DNA of 64,000 bases from Paenibacillus sp. LHD-38 (lineage in GTDB: Bacteria; Bacillota; Bacilli; Paenibacillales; Paenibacillaceae), in assembly GCF_031157315.1 (NCBI RefSeq), contig NZ_JAVIFU010000017.1, positions 62,001-126,000 on the forward strand, read 5' to 3'. A model generated the notes under the pieces. That model saw only the letters and a list, made by a program, of their open reading frames with translations, made no database searches and was not told where the DNA came from. The translations under genes and the position numbers were made by a program. This document shows positions 17,298 to 25,600 of the stretch, one piece after another (position 1 is the first letter of the stretch; each line of letters opens with the position of its first letter).

Positions 17298-18080
17298 ATG
17301 GAGCTTGGATTAACAGGGAAAATTGCGATTATTACGGGCGGAAGCAAGGGGATTGGCCTGGCAACGGCATTGCTGCTCGCTTCTGAAGGTGCGGAGATCG
17401 CCATCGTCGCGCGGGAAGAGAAGTCGCTTCAAAGCGCGGCGGAGCAAATCAAGGAACAGACAGGCAAAGCAGCGTTGACAATCAGCGCGGATGTTTCGAA
17501 GACGGATGAGGCGGCTCGGGCGGTTGCAGAAACTGTCGCAAGGTTTGGCGGCGTTCATATCCTCGTTAATAATGCAGGAACATCGGCAGCCCGCCCGTTC
17601 GAGCAGGTAGAAAATGAAGCGTGGGCAGCGGATTTGGACTTAAAGCTGCTCGGAGCCGTTCAATTTTCCCGCGCCGTTCTGCCCTATATGCGTGAAGCGG
17701 GCGGCGGTGCAATCATCAACGTTACCGCAGTAGGCGGGAAAACGCCAGGCGCCTCATCGCTGCCAACCTCGGTCAGCCGCGCGGCAGGGTTGGCGCTTAC
17801 GAAGGCGATGAGCAAGGACTTGGCTGCGGACCGCATACGCGTGAATGCGGTATGCATCGGTCTCATTCGCAGCGCTCAAATCGAGCGGATGTGGCAAGCG
17901 AAAGCACCTGAGCTAAGCTGGGATGAGTTCGCAGCCGATCCGCGTCACGGCATACCGCTGGGACGAATAGGGAATGCGCGGGAAGCGGCCAATGTGATCG
18001 GCTTCCTCGTTTCAGAAGCGGCATCCTTTGTGACTGGTACCTCGGTCAATATCGACGGAGGCATATCGGCGGTGCTCTAG
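17298..18080 (+). CDS. SDR-family protein with substituted catalytic residues
   Basis: 260 residues from the ATG at 17298, 8 bases after AGGAGG (17284-17289); the ATG at 17292 is only 2 bases away. The Rossmann cofactor loop ITGGSKGIG and the LVNNAG motif are intact, as is the C-terminal SFVTGTSVNIDGG. The catalytic YxxxK motif is not: the aligned segment reads PTSVSRAAGLALTKAM, so Tyr is Thr and Lys is Arg. The upstream catalytic Ser is also not evident (NVTAVGG). A divergent SDR subgroup with this TSVSRAAG pattern exists, so this is probably real biology. It may act with another mechanism or bind nucleotide only. Confidence 0.8.
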   Translation: MELGLTGKIAIITGGSKGIGLATALLLASEGAEIAIVAREEKSLQSAAEQIKEQTGKAALTISADVSKTDEAARAVAETVARFGGVHILVNNAGTSAARPFEQVENEAWAADLDLKLLGAVQFSRAVLPYMREAGGGAIINVTAVGGKTPGASSLPTSVSRAAGLALTKAMSKDLAADRIRVNAVCIGLIRSAQIERMWQAKAPELSWDEFAADPRHGIPLGRIGNAREAANVIGFLVSEAASFVTGTSVNIDGGISAVL

Positions 18081-18098
18081 ACGATTCCGATAAATAGA

Positions 18099-18150
18099 AG
18101 AGAAGCTCCGGCAGCTTGCCTTTCTCAAGGCGGCCGTTAAGAGCTTCTCT
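18099..18150. terminator. Long hairpin between the SDR gene and the L31 remnant
   Basis: AGAGAAGCTC (18099-18108) and GAGCTTCTCT (18141-18150) pair, with an inner CGGC/GCCG. The T run is weak, so terminator function is only likely. Confidence 0.55.
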
Positions 18151-18163
18151 GTCGGTTTATGGC

Positions 18164-18301
18164 TTATTTCTTTTGCTGAATACGTTGGTTAAAGCGATCG
18201 ACGCGTCCGCCTTTATCAGTATTGCGTTGTTTGCCGGTATAGAAAGGATGCGAAGCGGAGCTTGTGTCAACGCGGATAACGGGATAGCTGTTGCTGTCCT
18301 T
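18164..18301 (-). pseudogene. rpmE2: 5'-truncated ribosomal protein L31 type B gene
   Basis: The minus strand encodes 45 residues: [20 protein letters not shown], then YTGKQR, a GGRVDRFN core and a QQKK end. This is the C-terminal half of L31 (SHPFYTGKQ and GRVDRFN are its hallmark). The normal protein is about 80 residues; about 36 N-terminal residues are missing, no ATG, GTG or TTG exists in frame, and a TAA lies at 18314-18316. A strong promoter with a Fur-type box ends only about 35 bases upstream, leaving no room for the missing codons. I read this as a deletion that removed the start and N-terminus but kept the promoter. Confidence 0.75.
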
Positions 18302-18334
18302 TATTAGTAATCTTTACGAAATAACTGCAGCTGT

Positions 18335-18364
18335 ATCATAATCGATAATTGTTATCAATGTCAA
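18335..18364 (-). promoter_or_regulatory. Promoter with Fur-type box ahead of the L31 remnant
   Basis: On the minus strand: TTGACA (18359-18364), 18-bp spacer, TATGAT (18335-18340). The spacer holds GATAACAATTATC (18344-18356), one mismatch from a 6-1-6 inverted repeat and close to the Fur 7-1-7 consensus TGATAATNATTATCA. Confidence 0.75.
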
Positions 18365-18431
18365 GGAGACGGCTTGAGCAGTTATTAAAATATGGTATTT
18401 GCTAATTTCGCCAAAGTATACTACCATTAAA

Positions 18432-18446
18432 TTATAATCATTCTAA
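18432..18446 (+). promoter_or_regulatory. PerR-type box overlapping the fur -10 region
   Basis: TTATAATCATTCTAA matches the PerR consensus TTATAATNATTATAA at all but one position and contains TATAAT (18433-18438). It lies about 70 bases before fur. Confidence 0.65.
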
Positions 18447-18514
18447 AAGTAAGCCTTTACATAGATGGGTTTGCAGATATGTATAGGCTTTATAATAAGA
18501 GGAGGTATCTCTGC

Positions 18515-18994
18515 ATGTTAAATATCACGGCAGAAATGGACCGAATAAATCGGCATTTGATGGCGAACGGATATAAACTGACGACTCAACGTGAAATTAT
18601 ATTGCGAGTGCTGCTCGAGAACGAAATGGATCATTTGAGCGCAGAAGGCGTCTTCATGCTCGTTAAGCAAAAATATTCAGAGATTGGTCTTGCGACCGTA
18701 TATCGTACACTCGAGCTGCTGGCAGAGCTTCATGTCGTAGAAAAAATGAATTTTGGAGACGGCGTAGCTCGTTATGATCTTCGCGAAGAAGGACATGAGC
18801 ATATGCATCATCACCTGATTTGCGATGAATGCGGCTCGCTCACTGAAATCAAAGAGGATTGGTTAAGCGAGATCGAGCAGCGAATTGAACGGGAATTTGG
18901 TTTTAAGGTGATTGATCACCGGCTTGATTTTACCGGAACCTATAAGTCATGCGCCAAGGGCAATTGCAAGCGGGGCCGTAAAGCTGTTTCTTAA
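18515..18994 (+). CDS. fur: Ferric uptake regulator Fur
   Basis: 159 residues from the ATG at 18515, after AGGAGG at 18500-18505. The N-terminal winged helix reads GYKLTTQREIILRVLLENE, HLSAEGVFMLVKQKYSEIGLATVYRTLELL, closest to Bacillus Fur rather than PerR or Zur. Metal ligands are visible: HEHMHHHLICDECG and the second zinc pair CAKGNC (C-x4-C, as in E. coli Fur). It represses iron-uptake genes when Fe(II) is plentiful. A candidate Fur site within this window lies at 32074-32088, and a PerR-type box precedes fur itself, matching the known PerR control of fur in B. subtilis. Confidence 0.92.
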   Translation: MLNITAEMDRINRHLMANGYKLTTQREIILRVLLENEMDHLSAEGVFMLVKQKYSEIGLATVYRTLELLAELHVVEKMNFGDGVARYDLREEGHEHMHHHLICDECGSLTEIKEDWLSEIEQRIEREFGFKVIDHRLDFTGTYKSCAKGNCKRGRKAVS

Positions 18995-19003
18995 TTAGGA
19001 AAC

Positions 19004-19048
19004 TATAGAGGGAGCCTTTCCGCGGTAAAAGGGAGAGGCTCTATTTTT
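19004..19048 (+). terminator. Probable terminator after fur
   Basis: GAGCC (19011-19016 region) pairs with GGCTC, with TTCC/GGGA inside, followed by TATTTTTC. The stem is imperfect. Confidence 0.5.
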
Positions 19049-19089
19049 CACTAAGCTTCCGTATTCACATCGTAATGAGTGTAATGCGC

Positions 19090-19111
19090 TATAATCGTAA
19101 TTATTACGTTT
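19090..19111 (+). promoter_or_regulatory. Near-perfect Zur-type box on a -10 element
   Basis: AATCGTAATTATTACGTTT (19093-19111) matches the Bacillus Zur operator AAATCGTAATNATTACGATTT, with core TCGTAAT-T-ATTACG exact. It overlaps TATAAT at 19090-19095, about 80 bases before the next gene. Confidence 0.7.
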
Positions 19112-19190
19112 AATTATGAGGATATAGCAAAGAGTTGCTTACCCAAGATGGTCATACAAAAGCTTCCTGAAAAATAAAGGAGTGGAGCCG

Positions 19191-19691
19191 ATGCCAAGCC
19201 GATCCTTAAATGAAGAAGCAGAGCAGATACTTAGCCGGCAGACGGACGCGCAATGGGAGCGCAGGGAGCTGGAGCTGAACGCTTGGGTGACACGAAGCAA
19301 ACAGAAAAGGAAGGATAAGCTTACTAGGGTGCTGGAAGTCTTTGAGGTCGATGCGGAATTGTTTCCTGCGCTTTCCTTGCTCAGGCAGCTCCGAATCCCG
19401 ACGGAGTTTTCCTGCGCAGGGGTTAGCCTGCTGGATGATCCCTTCGAACATTCTTTGTACGCCTATATAACCATTCATGCTTCTGATAGGACGGAGGCGT
19501 TCGTTCGTTTTGCTTCAGCTTTCATGAAGCAACGTCTTCTAGTTACTTATGAACCGGCTTTCAGCCGCTATGATCTTTCCTCGTTTTTTATCGGGCATAA
19601 CCGCTCCTTTTGTCTCCTGATGCAGCGGTGTGCCGAGGCATATGAGAGGATAACGCTGCTGAATTTTGACGAAAGCGCCGCTGTCGAATAA
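19191..19691 (+). CDS. Hypothetical protein behind a Zur-type box
   Basis: 166 residues from the ATG at 19191, 8 bases after AAGGAG; the GTG at 19182 overlaps that site. The N-terminal third is charged and helical (EEAEQILSRQTDAQWERRELELNAW). The rest suggests an alpha/beta fold: VDAELFPALSLLRQLRIPTEFSCAGVS, SLYAYITIHASDR and a C-terminal pair of Cys (SFCLLMQRCAEAYERI). I do not recognise a family. The Zur-type operator in its promoter region suggests expression under zinc limitation. Confidence 0.65.
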   Translation: MPSRSLNEEAEQILSRQTDAQWERRELELNAWVTRSKQKRKDKLTRVLEVFEVDAELFPALSLLRQLRIPTEFSCAGVSLLDDPFEHSLYAYITIHASDRTEAFVRFASAFMKQRLLVTYEPAFSRYDLSSFFIGHNRSFCLLMQRCAEAYERITLLNFDESAAVE

Positions 19692-20014
19692 ACAACAATT
19701 TGTCGGAATCCTAGGGCCTTATGTTGCAGTTAGCAATTGCTAAGGATGCGAATTCCTTAATATTGGCATGAAAGAAGAAACTGTCCGTGGTCATCGACCT
19801 GCCGGGCAGCTTTTTTTACGAGCGGCGGAAGATGTGTATTTTCAACAGCAGCAAGGAAATTTGGTACACGTTGTCCCTAAAATCCGCGTAGTCAGCTGCA
19901 TTTTGTATAATTCCCATTATTATTCAATAATTTATTAAAAATTTGAGATAACCTAATGTATAATAGAAGAGTGCTCTTACAGATTTTTATTTTACACAGG
20001 ACTGAGGGGATATA
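19692..20014. other. Intergenic region holding one terminator and an A/T-rich promoter region
   Basis: A hairpin CTGTCCG (19781-19787) with CGGGCAG (19803-19809) is followed by seven T, a clear terminator. A TATAAT at 19959-19964 lies 50 bases before the next start, without a clear -35. Nothing else was seen. Confidence 0.6.
19781..19817 (+). terminator. Terminator after the Zur-box gene
   Basis: CTGTCCG and CGGGCAG with inner GGTC/GACC, then CTTTTTTT. Confidence 0.75.
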
Positions 20015-22450
20015 ATGGAGCATGTTCACGGGTCGTATGATAGTTTGTTAGTTATTTTCTCATACATAATAGCGGTAATGGCTTCGTATACGGCACTTGA
20101 TTTAGCGGGCAGGGTAAGCACCTCCAAAGGAAGCACGCGGCTTAGGTGGCTGATGTTAGGCGCTGCTTCAATGGGAATGGGGATATGGTCCATGCATTTT
20201 ATCGGCATGCTCGCATTAAAGCTCCCCATTTCGATTGAATATGATCTAGTCATCGTGCTTTTGTCGGTTTTTGCCGCTATCGGCGCAGCATTTATTGCGC
20301 TGTTCGTTGTAGGGCGAAGCGAGCTGACAGGGTCTCAATTGCTTATAGGCGGTCTTATGCTCGCAACCGGGATATCGGTGATGCACTACGTCGGGATGGC
20401 TGCGATGCTGGTACCTATTACATATGATCCAATCACTTTTATTTTCTCTATTCTCATCGCGTTTGGCGCATCAATTGCGGCTTTATGGCTGTCTTTTTAT
20501 TTCCGCAAAGGGGACAAACAAGGGGAATGGTGGAAGAAGCTTGCAAGCGGCGCAATTATGGGGGCTGCTATCGTAGGGATGCATTTTACGGGAATGATGG
20601 CCGCTAATTTTCACAACAGCAGTAAGTCTGCGCTTTTTTACGGCATTATTTTGGATCAAAAATGGTTGGCGTATTTTATTACAGGAGGCACTTTTTTTAC
20701 ATTGGGCCTGTCATTATTAGGCATCTATATTTCGAAGCGGCTTGCAATCAAGGATTCAGAACTCGAGCAAAACGAGAAATGGTATAAGTCGCTGTACGAA
20801 AATAACCAAGATGGCATTGTATCCGTTGATTTACAGCGCCGGGTTATAAGCCATAATTCTATTGCCCTGCAAATTACAGGCTACAGCAGCAAAGAGGTCG
20901 TAAATCAACCGATTTCTTCTTTGAATGAAATTATTGTTCCAGAAGACCAGGAACGCGTAAAGCAGATGTTTCATAGATCATTTGAGGGCGAGACGCTAAA
21001 TCATGAAACCTCAATCGTCCGTGCAGACGGGAAGAGACTCGAACTAAGCGTTACGAATGTACCTGTCGTGATAGATGGCAAAGTGGTCGGAAGCTATATT
21101 ATTTTTAAAGATATTACCGAAGAGAAGCAGGCGAAGAATCGAATCAATCATCTAGCTTTTCATGATGAGCTGACGAGCTTGCCTAACCGCCGTATGTTTA
21201 ATCAAACCATTGCGGAAGCCATAGAGGAGAACAGCAGCGCTAAGCTGCCATTTGCCGTCATGGTGCTGGATATAGACCGATTTAAAATGATCAACGACTC
21301 GCTTGGCCATACGGTTGGCGATCAGTTTCTGCAAGAGGTAAGTATGCGAATACAGCAGGCGCTAAAGGGACATGACGCCATGCTTGCGCGAATGGGCGGC
21401 GATGAATTCACGCTGCTTTGCCGAAATTATGAATCGCTGGAGACCATCGAGCTGTTGGCCAAGGAGATCATAAAAACGATACAAGCACCGTACCGTCTAA
21501 TGGACAACGACTTCTACGTTTCCGCTAGCATCGGCATCTCTTTGTTTCCTAGTCACGGGCATGATGCTATTAAGCTGCTGAAAAATGCAGACACGGCTAT
21601 GTATGAGGTGAAGAAAAAAGGCAAAAACGACTATCAATTTTACTCGAACGAGCTCGATCAAAAGCTGCTTGAGAAAATTGAATTAGAGGGCGATCTTAGG
21701 AAAGCCATCGGACGCGGAGAATTGCTGCTTCATTATCAGCCGCAAATCCGAACCGAGGATCATGCGATGATCGGAATTGAGGCACTCGTGCGTTGGGAGC
21801 ATCCGTCCAAGGGATTGTTAAGTCCCGGCCTCTTTATCCCGATTGCGGAGGAGACAGGACTTATTTATGAAATGGGGACTTGGGTGCTGCGCGAAGCCTG
21901 CCGGCAAATGCGGAAGTGGCATGATGAAGGCGGACCGCAAATTCCGATCTCCGTCAACTTGTCTTCTCAGCAGTTCCATCAGCCCCAATTGGCAGAGTAT
22001 ATCATGGCAATTTTAGAGGAGACAGGCCTTGAACCGGAATTTTTGGAGCTGGAAATTACAGAAAGCATGATGATGGACGCCTCGATTTCAAGCGGTATTT
22101 TGAATCAATTAAACGAAAACGGGATTCGAATCAGCTTAGATGATTTCGGCACTGGCTATAGCTCGCTTAGTTATTTGAAAATGTTTCCTATTCAAAAGGT
22201 TAAGATCGACCGGTCCTTTATTCGCGATATTACGGAGAACAACAATGATAGGGCGATCGTATCAACGATTATCGCTATGGCGCAGCATTTGAACATGGAG
22301 GTCATTGCGGAAGGCATCGAAACGAAGGATCAGCTTGATATTTTAACGGACAACGCATGCAGAAAGATTCAGGGCTATTATTTCAGCAAGCCGTTATCGG
22401 CAAGCGCAGTAGAGCAGCGTTTTTTCATACCTGGAAGACTAGAAAAATAA
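20015..22450 (+). CDS. MHYT-PAS-GGDEF-EAL cyclic-di-GMP turnover protein
   Basis: 811 residues. Seven membrane helices at residues 1-240 form an MHYT sensor with repeated MHFIGM, MHYVGM and MHFTGM; these Met/His sites are thought to bind copper and sense O2, CO or NO. A PAS domain follows (about 255-365), then GGDEF with RMGGDEFTLL intact, then EAL with EALVRWEHPSKG and DDFGTGYSSLSYLK intact. Both diguanylate cyclase and phosphodiesterase active sites therefore look competent. The inhibitory I-site (RxxD) reads KGHD, so product inhibition may be weak. The protein likely controls motility or surface attachment through c-di-GMP. Monocistronic, with its own terminator. Confidence 0.92.
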   Translation: MEHVHGSYDSLLVIFSYIIAVMASYTALDLAGRVSTSKGSTRLRWLMLGAASMGMGIWSMHFIGMLALKLPISIEYDLVIVLLSVFAAIGAAFIALFVVGRSELTGSQLLIGGLMLATGISVMHYVGMAAMLVPITYDPITFIFSILIAFGASIAALWLSFYFRKGDKQGEWWKKLASGAIMGAAIVGMHFTGMMAANFHNSSKSALFYGIILDQKWLAYFITGGTFFTLGLSLLGIYISKRLAIKDSELEQNEKWYKSLYENNQDGIVSVDLQRRVISHNSIALQITGYSSKEVVNQPISSLNEIIVPEDQERVKQMFHRSFEGETLNHETSIVRADGKRLELSVTNVPVVIDGKVVGSYIIFKDITEEKQAKNRINHLAFHDELTSLPNRRMFNQTIAEAIEENSSAKLPFAVMVLDIDRFKMINDSLGHTVGDQFLQEVSMRIQQALKGHDAMLARMGGDEFTLLCRNYESLETIELLAKEIIKTIQAPYRLMDNDFYVSASIGISLFPSHGHDAIKLLKNADTAMYEVKKKGKNDYQFYSNELDQKLLEKIELEGDLRKAIGRGELLLHYQPQIRTEDHAMIGIEALVRWEHPSKGLLSPGLFIPIAEETGLIYEMGTWVLREACRQMRKWHDEGGPQIPISVNLSSQQFHQPQLAEYIMAILEETGLEPEFLELEITESMMMDASISSGILNQLNENGIRISLDDFGTGYSSLSYLKMFPIQKVKIDRSFIRDITENNNDRAIVSTIIAMAQHLNMEVIAEGIETKDQLDILTDNACRKIQGYYFSKPLSASAVEQRFFIPGRLEK

Positions 22451-22495
22451 AAGAAGAGGCTGTCCAGAGCAAATTGCCTGGACAGCCTCTTCTTT
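22450..22495 (+). terminator. Terminator after the c-di-GMP gene
   Basis: AAAGAAGAGGCTGTCCAG pairs perfectly with CTGGACAGCCTCTTCTTT around a 10-base loop. Confidence 0.88.
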
Positions 22496-22620
22496 ATATC
22501 CGAATGGAAGCATTGAAAAAAAGAGGAAATTGAAAAATTGCTGTTGAAATATACATTTTATGTTAATGTACTTAGTGTAAGCATTCGGTTAATATTACCA
22601 ATTAGTTAGAGGAGGTAATA

Positions 22621-25600
22621 ATGAGAAAGAGGATAGCAACGGTTTTGATTTTTTCGCTGGTTGTGATGCTTCTGCAGCAATGGGGCAGTACCTCAGCCGT
22701 AAGCGCAGCTGCGCCGGAGCCTTTTATTTATCCGACAAAGGATAAGTTTTACGACGGGGTTGAAGTTTTAAACGGTGAGTCAGGAAAAAACTATATGGGG
22801 TATGACAAAGCCTATGGAACAGGGGAGCATAAAACTTATTTGCAGTTTCCGCTTGCAGAAATAAATGCGAGTAAAACGCTGCAATCGGTCAAGCTTGTCA
22901 TTCCTATTCTTAACGGCTATGTCTCACGCTCACAATCGACAGTGGATCCTTACATTAGTGTGTATAAATCTATTACAGATGATTGGATCGAAGCTGTCAA
23001 GGAAACAAGCGAATTACCGATTTACCATCCTGTAAATGACTTTATTGAAAAAAAATCCTTTGATTTTTTGACCTCAAGCAGCGGACTTTTATTAGAGTAC
23101 GATGTTACCCCCTTTATTTCAACCCAACTAGAATCTTCGGATCAGCAGGCCTCATTTATTTTATCAGGACCAACAGCAAGCGATACGAACCCCGGCGCAA
23201 CAGGTATTGTGCAAAATATGATTATGTTTAATCAACAAGAAGCAGACGGAACAACGGGTTTGCCGTATTTGGTATATGAGTATGCACCTAATCAACCTCC
23301 AACGGGTACAATAGCGATCCAAAACGGCGATTTGTATGCGAACAATACAAGCGTAACCCTTAACCTTACCTACACGGACCCGGAAGGTGACGAAGTTGAG
23401 GTACAGTTTTCGAATAACAACGTCGATTGGAGTACGAAAGAGTCTATTACCAGCACAAAAGCGTGGAATTTAGCTTCAGGCGACGGACTGAAAACCGTAT
23501 ACATGAAGCTGACCGATGAGGCTGGGAATACGGCCGTCTTGAGCGATTCGATTTCATTAGATACCGTTGCCCCGATCATTGGCGGAGTTTCTAATCTGCA
23601 GAAATCGAAAGAGACGGTTACGATTACGATTGCGGAATCTAATTTATTATCTTCCCTTTTGAACGGCTCATCTATCACCAGCGGACATCAAGTGACCGCA
23701 GAGGGAAGCTACTCGCTTGCTGTTACGGATAAAGCAGGTAACATAACGGCATTGAGCTTCAGTATCGACAAAACGCTGCCAACTGTGAGCGGAGTAACGA
23801 ACGGGACGTCTTACAATACGGATCGTCAGCCGTCCTACGCAGATAACAATGCCGGGGTAACGGCAAAGCTGAACGGCAGCAGCTTTGCGAGCGGCGACAG
23901 CATTACGGCGGAAGGCGATTATTCGCTCGTCGTAACGGATGCTTACGGCAACAGCGTGACCGTTACGTTTACGATCGACAAAACGTCTCCGAACGGCAGC
24001 GTAGTCATCGCTGGCGGTGCAGCCAAAACGAACAGCGCATCCGTGTCGCTCGCTGTAACGGGAACGGATGCGCAAGCTTTAACCATGCAGTTCTCCAATG
24101 ATCATACGACTTGGAGTACTGCGGAACCCTTCTCAAGCAGCAAGGCTTGGTCGATTGCCGGAGGAGACGGAATCAAGACCGTGTATTTGAAGCTGACAGA
24201 CGAAGCAGGGAACGCTGCTGAATTTAATGACACCGTCACATTGGATACAACCGCTCCCGTCATTACGGGAATTGCGAACGGGGACGTTGTAAACCGTGAT
24301 GTTACCCTTTCATTTGACGAAGGAACGGCACAGTTAAACGGAGAAGCCTTTGCCAGCGGTACGACGATCAGTGCGGCTGGAGCCTATGTGCTTGTCGTGA
24401 CGGATGAGCTTGGTCATGCTGCGACGGTTTCCTTTGAAATCGATAAAACAGCACCGACTGGCAGTTTATCTATTGAAAACGGCAAAAGCTATGTTAAGGA
24501 TAAAGCCGTAGCTTTAAAGATTGCCTTTGAAGACATTCACGCTGTTCAAATGCGTTTTTCCAATAACGGATCAGATTGGGATGACGGAGATTGGGCAGCA
24601 GCTGATGTAACAAAAAGCTGGTCTCTGACGGATGGGGGCGGCGAGAAAACGGTCTATCTGCAGCTCAGGGATGCGGCTGGAAATACAAATGAATACATTG
24701 ACACCATTATTGTGGATTCCGTATTGCCGCTTATTACGGGAGTAAGCGACGGAGATAAGTTAAACCATGATGCGGTGATTACCTTTAATAAAGGCACAGC
24801 GCAGCTGAATGGCAATGACTTCAGCAGCGGAAGCAGCGTAAGCGCGGAAGGGAACCATACGCTTGTTGTAACAGATGAAGCGGGCAATATGGCATCCGTC
24901 AGCTTCAGTATCGACAAAACGCGGCCGACGGTGAGCGGAGCAGCGGATGGAGCGTTTTACAATACGGATCGCCAGCCAACCTTTGCCGATAACAATACCG
25001 GGGTTGCAGCGAAACTGAACGGCAGCAGTTATGCGAGCGGCACCAGCATTACGGCGGAGGGCGATTATTCGCTCGTCGTAACGGATGCATACGGCAACAG
25101 CGTGAATGTTTTGTTTACGATTGACAAAACGGCGCCGAGCGGAAGCATTGTCATTAATGATGGCGATTTGGAAACCACCGGCTCATTTGTCAAGCTCTCG
25201 TTAGAAGGTACGGATGCCAGTGCGGTCATGAAGCAATTATCCAACCATGGAACGGCTTGGACGGCGGTTCCCCTGGCAGATTGGGAGCTTTCAAACGGCT
25301 TTGGGGAAAAGACGGTTTATTTGGAGCTAACGGATGCGGCTGGTAATAAGAAGGTGGTTTCGGATACGATTCTCTATCGATCCATCCCGGTTATGAATAA
25401 TAGCAGCGTGAATGGGTTAGAGGACACGGAGCTTCATTTTGGGATCAATGACTTCTTATATACCAATGCGGACAGTAAAACGCTTGATGAAATTACGATT
25501 GTGTCGCTCCCGGCAAACGGCAAGCTGATGCTTAACGGAGCTGAAGCCGCCGCAAACGTAAAGGTTGCTTTAGCGGACCTAGCTCATCTAAGCTTTGTAC

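Noticed and set aside
18941-18975. Unusual second zinc pair in Fur (C-x4-C)
   Set aside because: E. coli Fur has the same C-x4-C spacing, so this is a normal variant.
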